A program made the position numbers and the translations under genes. 64,000 nt of DNA from the NCBI RefSeq assembly GCF_014873915.1, contig NZ_JADBEJ010000008.1, forward strand, positions 310,001 to 374,000. Reading direction: 5' to 3'. Of the stretch, positions 1 to 8,348 are shown piece by piece. Source of the stretch: Amycolatopsis roodepoortensis (GTDB lineage: Bacteria; Actinomycetota; Actinomycetes; Mycobacteriales; Pseudonocardiaceae). Every line of letters starts with the position of its first letter. The stretch's first letter is position 1. The notes under the pieces are model-generated. The model saw only the letters and a program-made list of their open reading frames with translations, was not told where the DNA came from and searched no databases.

Positions 1-34
1 TCTCCAGCAGCGCGGGCGATACATCCAGAGACAT
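1..34 (-). CDS. 5' end of a gene leaving the window
   Basis: An ATG at 34 reads leftwards out of the window and is preceded by GGAGG (complement of 39-43), a well-placed ribosome binding site. Only eleven codons are inside (MSLDVSPALLE), with no stop. The product cannot be named from so little. The gene is transcribed in the same direction as the ABC pair to its right, but about 110 bases of sequence lie between them, so co-transcription is uncertain. Confidence 0.55.
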   Translation of the reverse strand, partial: MSLDVSPALLE

Positions 35-144
35 CGGACCTCCGAGAGAGACACAGTGAACGTGGGCCGTCTTCCTGACTACTCACCCGCGGGCCAAGCC
101 ACAAGAGAAAACGATCATCATCACCACTTTGGCGGAAGCGGCCG

Positions 145-879
145 TCACTCCCAGCGAAAGAGCTTCGCCGCCACGACACAACTGCCCACCGCGAAAGCCG
201 CCAGAACGGCGAGTTGCAGCGGCTGCGCGCCGGTGCCGGTCCACGCGTCTTCGAGGGCCTTCACCCCTGGCGGGACGTACGCGCCGATGTCCCGGACGAC
301 CTCCGGCAGCAACGGGCGCGGCAGCCAGACGCCGCCGAGGAACATGATCGGGACGTAGGCGATCAACGCGATCCCGCCCGCGGCGCGGCTGGTCTTGGCG
401 ACCGCCGCGGCGATCAGGCCGAGGCCGAAGATCGCGGTCGTGCCGAGGACGAACGTCAGCAGGAAGCCGAGCGGGTGACGCGGGCTGGGGACGTCGAAGA
501 CCACGCCCGCCGTCACGAGGAGGATGCCGACGCCGCCGATCGTCACGGTGACGTTGATGATCAGCTGTGCCACCAGCAGCTGGGCCGGGTGCACCGGCGT
601 GGTGGCGAAGCGGCGGAGGATGCCCTGTTCGCGGTACGACGCGATGATCCCGGGGATCGCCTGCAGGCCCATCATGGCCATGGTCAGCACGATCATCGAC
701 GGCACCCAGGCGTCGAGGAAGCGCATCCCGGTCGTCGTTCCGCTCTCCGCGCGAATGCCGGGAATCGCCCCGAGCACGGCCGTGATGGCCGTCGGCAGGA
801 GCAGCCCGCCGAGGACGAAGCCGGGTGTGCGGAAAGCGAGTTTCGTTTCGGTGAGGGTGATCTTGGCGAGCGTGTTCAT
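145..879 (-). CDS. ABC-2 type transporter permease (DrrB-like)
   Basis: This is a 244-residue integral membrane protein with about six hydrophobic segments, for example around residues 15-37, 60-80 and 105-130. It has the late motif FLGGVWLPRPLLPE typical of ABC-2 export permeases of the DrrB/NodJ type. It should form the membrane channel for the ATPase encoded 15 bases upstream, exporting a drug, lipid or similar hydrophobic compound. The start at ATG 879 is preceded by GGAGACGG. The facing two-component system (1739-4110) is a plausible regulator, since such exporters often sit beside NarL-type pairs. The substrate is unknown. A bacitracin- or daunorubicin-type role is only one family possibility. 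Confidence 0.88.
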   Translation of the reverse strand: MNTLAKITLTETKLAFRTPGFVLGGLLLPTAITAVLGAIPGIRAESGTTTGMRFLDAWVPSMIVLTMAMMGLQAIPGIIASYREQGILRRFATTPVHPAQLLVAQLIINVTVTIGGVGILLVTAGVVFDVPSPRHPLGFLLTFVLGTTAIFGLGLIAAAVAKTSRAAGGIALIAYVPIMFLGGVWLPRPLLPEVVRDIGAYVPPGVKALEDAWTGTGAQPLQLAVLAAFAVGSCVVAAKLFRWE

Positions 880-894
880 TTCCGTCTCCTCGGA

Positions 895-1605
895 TCAGTC
901 GCGGCCGGTCAGGGTCACGAAGGCTTCGTCCAAAGTGGATTTCCCGGCGCGGTCGCGGAGTTCGGCCGGGGTGCCGGTGGCGACCACGCGGCCGGCGTCG
1001 AAGATCGCGAGGCGGTCGCAGAGGCGTTCGGCCTCGTCCATGAAATGCGTGACGAGCAGGACGGTGACACCGGCGTCGCGCACGGTCTCGACGAGCTTCC
1101 AGGTGTCGCGGCGGGCGTGCGGGTCCAGTCCGGTGGTCAGCTCGTCGAGGACGGCGACCTCGGGGCGGCCGACCAACGCGAGCGCGATCGAGACGCGCTG
1201 CTTCTGGCCGCCGGAAAGCTTGCCGAAGTACTGGTCCCGCTGCCCGGTGAGGCCCAGCTTCGCGAGCAGGTCGCCGGTGTCGGCGGGATTCGCGTAGAAG
1301 GACGCGTAGAGGTCGAGCGCCTCGTGGACCTTGATCTTGTCCGGCAGGCGGCTCTCCTGGAGCTGCGAGCCGAGGCGCTGCCGCAGCGCGGTGTGGTCCT
1401 TGCCCGGGTCGAGACCGAGGACCGACATGGTGCCGGAGTCCGGAGTCCGCAGGCCCTGGAGGCATTCGACCGTGGTGGTCTTGCCCGCGCCGTTGGTCCC
1501 GAGGATCCCGAAGATCTCGCCCTGTTCCACGTGGAACGAAACGTCGTCGACCGCGACGCGCTCCCCGTACGTCTTGCGGAGGTTGCTGACTTCGATGAGT
1601 GGCAT
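895..1605 (-). CDS. ABC transporter ATP-binding protein (DrrA-like)
   Basis: The 236-residue nucleotide-binding subunit pairs with the downstream permease. Visible motifs are Walker A GTNGAGKTTT, signature LSGGQKQRVS and a switch histidine in VTHFMD. Walker B reads VAVLDELTTGLDP, with leucine where the family nearly always has proline (LDEPTTGLDP). The catalytic glutamate is kept. The start is set at ATG 1605 (MPLIEVSN). In-frame codons upstream extend the frame by 17 residues but are unlike the family. Gene order ATPase then permease with a 15-base gap indicates one operon, divergent from the histidine kinase at 1739. Confidence 0.92.
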   Translation of the reverse strand: MPLIEVSNLRKTYGERVAVDDVSFHVEQGEIFGILGTNGAGKTTTVECLQGLRTPDSGTMSVLGLDPGKDHTALRQRLGSQLQESRLPDKIKVHEALDLYASFYANPADTGDLLAKLGLTGQRDQYFGKLSGGQKQRVSIALALVGRPEVAVLDELTTGLDPHARRDTWKLVETVRDAGVTVLLVTHFMDEAERLCDRLAIFDAGRVVATGTPAELRDRAGKSTLDEAFVTLTGRD

Positions 1606-1738
1606 GCGAAAAACGTTATGGCGCAACGGACTTGGCCAGAATGGCGCTGAACCCACAACCGGGGTGGGGCTGGACCCACCCTGACCGGGGGCCTGCGGTC
1701 ACTGTGCCGGGCCGGGCCGGTGGGGAAGACTTCGCCGC

Positions 1739-3514
1739 ATGATCCGCACCTACCTCACCTCAGTGCGCCGGGGCTTCGCGCTCGCGGGCTTGGCGCTGGT
1801 GAGCTGGCTGGACCTGCTGCTCGAACTGGTGGGTTTCTGCCTGCTCTGTGTCGGCCTGGTCTTCGCCTACACGCTGGCACTCGAAGGGACGCGTCCGCGC
1901 GCCGCGCTCACGAGGCGGCTGGCCGGACGCTGGTGCGGTGTCGACGTCGAACCGCCTTACCGGCCGGCGCCGCCGGAACCGGAACGCGAGCGCGACGGCT
2001 GGTACCGCGACGGGAACAGCCTGTTCAAGCGGTCGTGGTTCATCAAGTGGACCAAACGGTTCGAGTGGATCTCCGACGATCCCGCGACCGGACGTGACCT
2101 CGGCTGGCAGCTGTGGAATCCGGTCGCGGGCCTGCTGCTGATGCCCGCGGTGCTGCTGTGCGGGCCGCGCGCACTCCGGCTGTACGGGAAGTGGACGCGC
2201 TGGTGGCTCGGACCCCGCCCGGCTCGCGCCGGGGACGGCCGGTTGAGGAGCGGGTCGAAGGCGCTGGGATTCCAGCTGGGCCTGTTCGCGCTTTCGGTCG
2301 CGCAACTGGGGATGGCGATCCCGACGCTGCTCAGCCTGATCTGGCCGTCTCCGCTGTTCCCGACGATGGTCGTCGCCGGTCGCACGGTGACCGACACCCT
2401 GCGCCGCGAGGCCAAGACCTGGACCGGGGTGCGGATCGACCGGCCGTATCTGCCGGAGCCGCCGTTCCCCGTCCCCCGGGCGGATGGGATGTACCAGTAC
2501 GGACGGCAGCTGTACGACACACCGTGGTGGCCGGCGCGGCTGGCGCGTTTGCGCTGGGTCATACGAGACCGGGCGACGTGGCGCGACCTGGCAGCCGCGG
2601 TGGTCGACTCGGTGGTGTTACTGCTGATGGTGGTGCCGACCGCGGCACTCGTGTTCTCCGGCCTCTTGGCTGTGGTGGCGCTGTGGGTGTGGCGGCCTGT
2701 CGGGCAAGCGCTCGCGCTGACTCCCGTCGCGGTGGCTGCGATCATCGCCGGGCTACTCGCGGCGCCGTGGCTGGCCCGCTCGGGAGCGCGTTTCGCGAAG
2801 CTGCTTCTCGGGCCGACAGAGGCTTCGCGGCTGGCGCAGCGTGTCGAACGGCTGAAGCAGACACGGACCGACGCGTCGGTCGCGCAGGCCGCCGAGCTGC
2901 GGCGTATCGAGCGCGATCTGCATGACGGCGTCCAGTCGCGGCTCGTCGCGATGGGGATGAAGCTGGGCGCGGTCGAGGCTCTGATCGACAGCGACCCGGC
3001 CGCGGCGAAACGGCTGGCGGTCGAGCTGCGGCAGACGTCGTCCGAGACACTGACCGAGTTACGGCTGCTGGTGCGCGGGATTCACCCGCCGGTGTTGTCC
3101 GAGCGCGGGCTCGGTGACGCGGTGCGGGCGATGGCGCTGGACAGTCCGCTGCGGGCGTCGGTGAACGGGGTCCTGCCTCGGCTGGAGCAGCCCGCCGAGG
3201 CGTGCGCGTACTTCGCGGTCAGCGAGTTGCTGGGCAACGCCGCGAAGCACGGCGAGGCGCGGCGAGTGTCGATCGAACTGGGTTACGAGGACGGTCTGTT
3301 GCGGATCGAGGTGACCGACGACGGCAAGGGCGGCGCGAACGCGGCCCGGGGGAGCGGGATTCGCGGGATCGAACGCAGGCTGGGCGCCTTCGACGGTAGT
3401 TTTGCTCTGACCAGCCCGCCCGGCGGGCCGACGAAGGCGATCATGGAGATCCCGTGCCAGCTCGACCCCGATGCGTCGTCGCCGAGGACCAGTACCTCCT
3501 CCGAGACGGCTTGA
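1739..3514 (+). CDS. Membrane sensor histidine kinase, NarL/DesK class, with duplicated sensor half
   Basis: This 591-residue kinase has several membrane segments before residue 355. A HisKA_3 dimerisation helix carries ERDLHDG (phospho-acceptor His395), and a HATPase domain has an N-box near LLGNAAKH and a G-box DDGKGG. The N-terminal half looks duplicated. Residues 66-135 and 230-300 share the pattern V-PY-P-PP, DG-Y, R--W---D-AT-RDL, LLLM-P, resembling the actinobacterial Sensor domain. It should phosphorylate the response regulator whose start lies inside its last codons (61-base overlap). ATG 1739 is chosen. Signal is unknown, and the neighbouring exporter is the likely target. Confidence 0.88.
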   Translation: MIRTYLTSVRRGFALAGLALVSWLDLLLELVGFCLLCVGLVFAYTLALEGTRPRAALTRRLAGRWCGVDVEPPYRPAPPEPERERDGWYRDGNSLFKRSWFIKWTKRFEWISDDPATGRDLGWQLWNPVAGLLLMPAVLLCGPRALRLYGKWTRWWLGPRPARAGDGRLRSGSKALGFQLGLFALSVAQLGMAIPTLLSLIWPSPLFPTMVVAGRTVTDTLRREAKTWTGVRIDRPYLPEPPFPVPRADGMYQYGRQLYDTPWWPARLARLRWVIRDRATWRDLAAAVVDSVVLLLMVVPTAALVFSGLLAVVALWVWRPVGQALALTPVAVAAIIAGLLAAPWLARSGARFAKLLLGPTEASRLAQRVERLKQTRTDASVAQAAELRRIERDLHDGVQSRLVAMGMKLGAVEALIDSDPAAAKRLAVELRQTSSETLTELRLLVRGIHPPVLSERGLGDAVRAMALDSPLRASVNGVLPRLEQPAEACAYFAVSELLGNAAKHGEARRVSIELGYEDGLLRIEVTDDGKGGANAARGSGIRGIERRLGAFDGSFALTSPPGGPTKAIMEIPCQLDPDASSPRTSTSSETA

Positions 3515-4110
3515 CGCATTTGCTGACCGCGCACGGTTTCGACGTCGTCGAGGCGGTGGGCACCGGGCCGGAGCTGGACCGGGCGCTGCGCACGCACCGG
3601 CCCGACGTTTCGGTCGTCGACGTCCGGATGCCGCCGACACTCACCGACGAAGGACTTCAGGTCGCGCTGGCCGTACGGCGAGACATCCCCGGGTTGCCGA
3701 TTCTCGTTCTGTCACAACACGTCGAGCAGCTCTACGCGCGAGAACTGCTGGCCGACGGCGCCGGCGCGATCGGCTATCTGCTGAAGGACCGCGTGTTCAA
3801 CGCGGACCAGTTCGTCGACGCGGTGCGACGGGTGGCCGGTGGCGGGACCGCGATGGATCCCGAAGTGATCGCGAAACTGGTGGCGGGCAACGCTTCCGAC
3901 CCCCTTTCCGCGCTGACCTCGCGCGAACGCGAGGTGCTCGGGCTGATGGCAGAGGGCTGCTCCAACGCGGCCATCGCTTCGCGGCTGCACTTCAGCGAGG
4001 GCGCGGTGGGGAAGCACACCGCGAACATCTTCGCGAAGCTCGGCATCGTCGCTTCGGACGACACGAACCGCCGGGTCCTCGCGGTCCTGACTTACCTCGG
4101 CTCAGCGTGA
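3454..4110 (+). CDS. NarL/LuxR-family response regulator
   Basis: The 218-residue regulator has a receiver domain with the acidic pair in VVAEDQ, phospho-acceptor Asp56 in VVDVRMP and the conserved lysine in YLLKDR. It is followed by a C-terminal LuxR-type helix-turn-helix (LTSREREVLGLMAEG, GAVGKHTANIFAKL). The start is GTG 3454, the first residue of the canonical fold, giving a 61-base overlap with the kinase gene and strong translational coupling. It probably controls the divergent ABC exporter at 145-1605. Transcription ends at the long perfect palindrome that begins on its stop codon. Confidence 0.92.
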   Translation: MPARPRCVVAEDQYLLRDGLTHLLTAHGFDVVEAVGTGPELDRALRTHRPDVSVVDVRMPPTLTDEGLQVALAVRRDIPGLPILVLSQHVEQLYARELLADGAGAIGYLLKDRVFNADQFVDAVRRVAGGGTAMDPEVIAKLVAGNASDPLSALTSREREVLGLMAEGCSNAAIASRLHFSEGAVGKHTANIFAKLGIVASDDTNRRVLAVLTYLGSA

Positions 4111-4154
4111 AGGCCCCCTTCCCTCGACTCAGCCGAGGGAAGGGGGCCTTCACG
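4106..4154. terminator. Bidirectional terminator palindrome
   Basis: Perfect 21-bp inverted repeat: arms 4106-4126 and 4134-4154, loop ACTCAGC. It begins inside the stop region of the response regulator and ends just beyond the stop of the convergent reductase gene, so it can serve both. No long T tract is needed on either side. Confidence 0.85.
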
Positions 4155-4162
4155 CGCAGTTG

Positions 4163-5509
4163 TCAGGAGCGCGAGATGCGGGTCATCTCGTCGCGCTCGA
4201 CGACCTTCACGCGTTCCCGGCCGTGCGGGACGCCGAGCGACTTCTCGTGGGCGTCGAGCTTGCCCCAGCCCTCCCAGGTGGTGAAGGGAACGCCGCGTTC
4301 GGTCAGGAAGCCGAGGATCGCGTCGGGGTCCTCGACGGCCGGAGCCGTGAGGTCGTCGGCGTCGGCCAGCAGGCTCGCGATGGTTTCGGCCGCGTCGCCC
4401 TTGGTGTGGCCGATGAGACCGACCGGGCCGCGTTTGATCCAGCCGGTCACGTAGACGCCCGGCACCTGCTCCTCGTCGATGTCCAGCACCCGGCCCGCCT
4501 GGTTCGGCACGGTGCCGGTGGTGTGGTCGAACGGGATCTCCGGCAGATGCGACGACAGGTAGCCCACCGCGCGGTAGACGGCCTGGACGTCCCAGTCGTG
4601 GAATTCGCCGGTGCCACGCACGTTGCCGTCACCGGTGAGTTCGGTGCGCTCGGTCCGCAGGCCGGTCACCTTGCCGTCTTCGCCGACGATCTCGCACGGC
4701 GAGTGCAGGAAGTGCAGGTGCAGCCGCTTCGGCCGGTCGCCCTGGTCGCGGATCGCCCACTCCTGCAGCGTCTTCACGACCATGTCGATCTGCTTCGACG
4801 CCCGCAGCGCGGCGATGCTGCCCTCGTCGAACTCGATGTCCTCGGGGTAGACGATGACCTCGACGTTCGGCGAGTGGTCCAGCTCGCGCAGCTCCAGGGG
4901 CGTGAACTTCGCCTGCGCCGGGCCGCGACGGCCGAACACGTGCACGTCGGTGACCGGGCTGGCCTTCAGCCCCTGGTAGACGTTGTCCGGGATGTCGGTG
5001 CTCAGCAGCTCGTCGGCGGTCTTCGCGAGGATCCGCGCCACGTCGAGCGCCACGTTCCCGACCCCGAGGACCGCGACCGAGGTCGCGTTCAGCGGCCAGG
5101 TGCGCGGCACGTCGGGGTGCCCGTCGTACCAGGAGACGAAGTCGGCGGCGCCGTAGCTGCCGTCGAGGTCGATCCCGGGGATGTCGAGCGCGCGGTCGGC
5201 CATGGCGCCGGTCGAGAAGATCACCGCGTCGTAGAACTGGCGCAGGTCGTCGAGCTTCAGGTCGGTCCCGTAGTCGACGTTGCCCAGCAGCCGGATGTTC
5301 GGCTTGTCGAGGACCTTGTGCAGGGCGGTGACGATGCCCTTGATCCGGGGGTGGTCGGGCGCGACGCCGTACCGGATCAGCCCGAACGGCGCCGGCATGC
5401 GCTCGAACAGGTCGATCGTCACGTCGGCGTCGGACTTGTCGAGGATGTCGGCGGCGTAGATGCCGGCCGGACCGGCACCCACGATGGCTACACGAAGAGA
5501 ACGGCTCAC
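4163..5509 (-). CDS. fprA: Ferredoxin/adrenodoxin-type NADP+ reductase (FprA-like)
   Basis: The 448-residue flavoprotein transfers electrons between NADPH and ferredoxin, typically for cytochrome P450s. The FAD-binding VGAGPAGIYAA motif is at the N-terminus. PAPFGLIRYGVAPDHP is the hallmark of the adrenodoxin-reductase/FprA family, and the NADPH site is GVGNVALDVARIL. A C-terminal GWIKRGPVGLIGHTKGDA matches the family end. The start is set at GTG 5509 (VSRSLRVAIVG). A GTG at 5518 is also in frame but has no purine-rich leader, and a promoter -10 would place the transcript start near 5515. An inverted repeat resembling an iron box overlaps that promoter. Confidence 0.9.
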   Translation of the reverse strand: MSRSLRVAIVGAGPAGIYAADILDKSDADVTIDLFERMPAPFGLIRYGVAPDHPRIKGIVTALHKVLDKPNIRLLGNVDYGTDLKLDDLRQFYDAVIFSTGAMADRALDIPGIDLDGSYGAADFVSWYDGHPDVPRTWPLNATSVAVLGVGNVALDVARILAKTADELLSTDIPDNVYQGLKASPVTDVHVFGRRGPAQAKFTPLELRELDHSPNVEVIVYPEDIEFDEGSIAALRASKQIDMVVKTLQEWAIRDQGDRPKRLHLHFLHSPCEIVGEDGKVTGLRTERTELTGDGNVRGTGEFHDWDVQAVYRAVGYLSSHLPEIPFDHTTGTVPNQAGRVLDIDEEQVPGVYVTGWIKRGPVGLIGHTKGDAAETIASLLADADDLTAPAVEDPDAILGFLTERGVPFTTWEGWGKLDAHEKSLGVPHGRERVKVVERDEMTRISRS

Positions 5510-5523
5510 TCCTACCACGGTAA

Positions 5524-5539
5524 GTTAGGTAGCCCTAAC
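5524..5539. promoter_or_regulatory. Possible DtxR/IdeR-type iron box
   Basis: The sequence GTTAGGTAGCCCTAAC is an inverted repeat (GTTAGG/CCTAAC) 6-21 bases upstream of the alternative GTG of the ferredoxin reductase. Against the known 19-bp iron-box consensus TTAGGTTAGCCTAACCTAA it matches 12 of the first 15 positions but loses the last half-site. It overlaps the likely -10 (TAACTT on the minus strand), a position suited to repression. Confidence 0.35.
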
Positions 5540-5581
5540 AATCATTGTGATCTGGCGTACGGTCCACCTGCTGGGAGCCGC

Positions 5582-5587
5582 TAAGCT
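5582..5587 (+). promoter_or_regulatory. Candidate -10 of pabA, possibly leaderless
   Basis: TAAGCT (a TANNNT hexamer) is followed by only six bases before the ATG at 5594, so transcription could begin on the start codon itself. No clear ribosome binding site or -35 is visible in front of pabA. Confidence 0.3.
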
Positions 5588-5593
5588 GGCTTC

Positions 5594-6238
5594 ATGCGCG
5601 TGCTCGTCGTCGACAACTACGACAGTTTTGTCTACAACCTGGTCCAGTACCTGGCCCAGCTCGGCGCCGGCTGCACCGTCTGGCGGAACGACGTGGTGGA
5701 GCTCGACAAGCTCGGCGAGTTCGACGCGGTGCTCGTCTCTCCCGGCCCCGGAACCCCGGAACGCGCTGGTCAGAGCATGGAGGTCATCCGTGAATGCGCC
5801 GAGAAGCGCATCCCGATGCTCGGCGTCTGCCTCGGCCACCAGGCCCTCGGCGTCGTCTTCGGCGCCACCGTCGACCGCGCCCCGGAACTGCTGCACGGCA
5901 AGACCAGTCAAGTCCACCATTCGGGCGACGGGGTGCTCGCCGGGCTCCCCTCGGAATTCACCGCCACGCGGTATCACTCGCTGACCGTTTTGCCCGAAAC
6001 CATCGACGACGCCGTGTTCGAGATCACTGGGCGCACCGAGTCCGGTGTCGTGATGGGCATGCGTCACCGTGAGCTGCCGCTCGAAGGTGTCCAGTTCCAC
6101 CCCGAATCCGTGCTCACCCAGGGTGGGCACCGGATGCTGGCGAACTGGATGGCTTCGGCCGGGCACCCGGTCCCCGACGCCAGGGTCAACGAGCTCGAAC
6201 AGGAGACCCGCGCGCTGCAGAAGGCCGCTGCTGCGTGA
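5594..6238 (+). CDS. pabA: Glutamine amidotransferase, PabA/TrpG type
   Basis: The 214-residue class I glutaminase supplies ammonia for 4-amino-4-deoxychorismate or anthranilate synthesis. The N-terminal VVDNYDSFVYNL, oxyanion strand SPGPGTP, nucleophile cysteine in GVCLGHQA, and the His-Glu pair in QFHPES are all present, and length is normal. Its place just before divergent pknB matches the trpG-pknB arrangement of mycobacteria, where the gene is named trpG or pabA. Whether it serves folate, tryptophan or both cannot be decided here. Its last four bases overlap the next ABC gene as GTGA. Confidence 0.93.
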   Translation: MRVLVVDNYDSFVYNLVQYLAQLGAGCTVWRNDVVELDKLGEFDAVLVSPGPGTPERAGQSMEVIRECAEKRIPMLGVCLGHQALGVVFGATVDRAPELLHGKTSQVHHSGDGVLAGLPSEFTATRYHSLTVLPETIDDAVFEITGRTESGVVMGMRHRELPLEGVQFHPESVLTQGGHRMLANWMASAGHPVPDARVNELEQETRALQKAAAA

Positions 6239-7032
6239 CCTCGCTGATCCGGCTCGAAGGAGTCGGTAAGCGCTACGGCCGCGGTGAACCCGTGCTCGCC
6301 GACGTCGACCTCGACATCCCGGCGGGTCGCGTGGTCGGTGTCCTGGGCTCGAACGGTTCGGGGAAGTCGACGCTGCTCAGGATCCTCGCGGCACTTTCCC
6401 GGGTGACTTCGGGAAACGTCGTGGGCAGTCCGCGGGTCGGCTACCTGCCGGACCGCTTCCCGGCGGGACAGCGGATGAGCGCGCGGGCGTACCTGCGGCA
6501 TATGGCCCGCATCGACGGCCATGTCGACTTGTCGGCGATCGATCCGCTGCTGGACCGGCTGGCGCTGGTCGGCGGCCCGGACGCGCCCCTGCGGACCCTG
6601 TCGAAGGGCAACGCCCAGAAAGTCGGTCTCGCGCAGGCGGTCCTCGCCGAGCCGGAGCTGCTGATCCTCGACGAGCCCTGGTCCGGGCTCGACGTCGAGG
6701 CCCACACGGTGCTCGGTGAACTCGTCGCCGAGACCAAGGAACGGGGCGCGAGCGTGGTCTTCACCGACCACCGCGCGGCCGTCGTGCACGCCCATGCCGA
6801 CGTCGTCTACCGGATGGACGACGGCCTGCTGACCCACGTCGAAGAAGGCGCGACGAGGATCGTCCTGCACGGGCCCGACGGCGACTGGTCCTCGGAACCG
6901 GGCGTCAGCCAAGCCGTGGCCGAAGGCGGGAAGGTCACCTTGACCGTCGAAGCCGGGCACACGGACGCGGTCCTGCTGCGCGCGCTCAACCGCGGCTTCT
7001 CGGTCCGGGAGGTGGCGCCGTGCTCGCCATGA
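6235..7032 (+). CDS. ABC transporter ATP-binding protein
   Basis: The 265-residue ATPase has Walker A GSNGSGKST, Walker B LLILDEPWSGLD and the switch region FTDHRAA. The signature is LSKGNAQKVGLAQ rather than LSGGQ, which is common in ABC-2 systems. GTG 6235 overlaps the pabA stop. The following gene encodes a membrane protein translated from an ATGA overlap, so the two form an exporter pair. The C-terminal 60 residues after the catalytic core are not recognised. The substrate is unknown. Confidence 0.85.
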   Translation: MTSLIRLEGVGKRYGRGEPVLADVDLDIPAGRVVGVLGSNGSGKSTLLRILAALSRVTSGNVVGSPRVGYLPDRFPAGQRMSARAYLRHMARIDGHVDLSAIDPLLDRLALVGGPDAPLRTLSKGNAQKVGLAQAVLAEPELLILDEPWSGLDVEAHTVLGELVAETKERGASVVFTDHRAAVVHAHADVVYRMDDGLLTHVEEGATRIVLHGPDGDWSSEPGVSQAVAEGGKVTLTVEAGHTDAVLLRALNRGFSVREVAPCSP

Positions 7033-7664
7033 CCCGCTACTACCTCGCGCTGCTCGGGCATTCCCAGCGCTACCTTCCCGCGATCCTCGCCTACCTCGCG
7101 GTGAACACCGTGCTCTACACGGATCCGAAGTCGCCGCTACTGCCGCAGTACGGGATCAGCGCGGGTTCGCTCCTGGTGGTCTCGTGCTGGCTGACCATCG
7201 CGATGCTCGACGTCGAAGACCCGGTCCAGCGACTGGTGACCTTCAGCCACGCGCGACGCTGGCGATCGGTCCTCGGCGGTGCCACCCTGGCCGTGTTCGC
7301 CTGCGCCGCCGTGCTGACCGTCGTGACGCTGGCCTGGTCGGGCCTCCGGTCGGGCGGCTTCCCCATCGGCGCCCTCGCTCTCGGCGCCGCGGCACACACG
7401 CTGTGCGCGCTGTTCGGTATCGCGATCGGGCTGCCCTGTTCGCGGCTGCTGGTTCCGCGCATCGGTTGGTCGGTCTTGGCGGCGATCTTCGCGCTCGCGG
7501 CGGTCCTCTTGGTGAAATGGCTGCCGCTGGCCAACCCGTTGCTGCGCGCCCTGACCTCGCAAGAACCGCTGGCCGTCCCGTTCACGGTGGCCGCGGTGGC
7601 GTCGGTCGCCGTCCTGCTGCTGAGCGCGACGGCCGTCGGACATCTGTGGCGCCGCAACGCCTGA
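7029..7664 (+). CDS. Membrane protein, probable ABC permease partner
   Basis: This 211-residue protein has about six hydrophobic helices, such as LPAILAYLAVNTVLY, SLLVVSCWLTIAML and VLAAIFALAAVLLV. No family motif was recognised. ATG 7029 overlaps the upstream TGA as ATGA, so it is coupled to the ATPase; a GTG at 7020 is a less likely alternative. Position and topology suggest it is the membrane half of the transporter. Its stop overlaps the next ATG as TGATG. Confidence 0.7.
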   Translation: MTRYYLALLGHSQRYLPAILAYLAVNTVLYTDPKSPLLPQYGISAGSLLVVSCWLTIAMLDVEDPVQRLVTFSHARRWRSVLGGATLAVFACAAVLTVVTLAWSGLRSGGFPIGALALGAAAHTLCALFGIAIGLPCSRLLVPRIGWSVLAAIFALAAVLLVKWLPLANPLLRALTSQEPLAVPFTVAAVASVAVLLLSATAVGHLWRRNA

Positions 7665-8206
7665 TGCCGCGTCTCATCGTGCTCAACGGCCCGCCCGCCT
7701 GCGGGAAGTCGACGCTCGCCCGGCGGTACGCCGAAGATCATCTGTTGACGTTGAATCTCGACATCGACCGGATCCGAGGCCTGCTCGGCGCCTGGCGCGA
7801 CGACCCCGCGAAAGCCGGAACGCTCGCCCGCCACCTCGCCGTGAGCGCCGCGCGGACCCATCTGCTCGCGGGCCACGACGTGATCGTCCCGCAGTTCCTC
7901 GGCCGCGCCGATTTCCTCGAACGGCTGGAAACGCTCGCCGGGGAGACGGCCGCAGGGTTTCACGAGATCGTCCTTCTCGACACCAAGGACAACGTGCTCC
8001 GGCGATTCGCCGAGCGCACCCGCGCCGCAGCCGAGCCCGAACACGTCGAGGCGCACGAGATGCTGGGCGGGCCCGGACAGCTCGCGGCGATGTACGACAG
8101 GCTCGTGGAACTCGTCGCGACGCGACCGAAGGCGGTCGTGGTGCACACCAGGGCCGGGCGGATTCAGGAGGCCTATCAAGGACTTCTGGACAGCTTGGCG
8201 CCCTGA
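7664..8206 (+). CDS. Small P-loop kinase (AAA / zeta-toxin-like fold)
   Basis: The 180-residue protein opens with a P-loop GPPACGKSTLARR and a DIDRIR segment typical of small-molecule kinases (AAA_33 or chloramphenicol-phosphotransferase-like). It may phosphorylate a nucleoside, antibiotic or sugar, but the substrate is not evident. Start ATG 7664 overlaps the previous stop by one base (TGATG), making it the last gene of the pabA-ABC operon. It is followed by a strong hairpin. A zeta-toxin role is unlikely because no antitoxin gene is adjacent. Confidence 0.72.
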   Translation: MPRLIVLNGPPACGKSTLARRYAEDHLLTLNLDIDRIRGLLGAWRDDPAKAGTLARHLAVSAARTHLLAGHDVIVPQFLGRADFLERLETLAGETAAGFHEIVLLDTKDNVLRRFAERTRAAAEPEHVEAHEMLGGPGQLAAMYDRLVELVATRPKAVVVHTRAGRIQEAYQGLLDSLAP

Positions 8207-8302
8207 TGCGGCGATGGGAGCCTTCGACCACCTGCAACCGACCGCGCCACGCTTGTCTTATCTCTCAACAGGCCTCTTTTGACGAGATCAGCCGGCATGA
8301 GA

Positions 8303-8332
8303 AGGGCCCCGCACGGAACCGTGCGGGGCCCT
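8303..8332. terminator. Bidirectional terminator hairpin
   Basis: Perfect 14-bp stem (8303-8316 with 8319-8332), two-base loop AA, followed by CTTGCT. It lies between the convergent P-loop kinase gene and pknB and can end both transcripts. Confidence 0.85.
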
Positions 8333-8348
8333 CTTGCTCGACTATCGA

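Noticed and set aside
7664..8206. A zeta-type toxin
   Set aside because: The P-loop kinase fold is similar but no antitoxin gene is adjacent and the operon is a housekeeping one.
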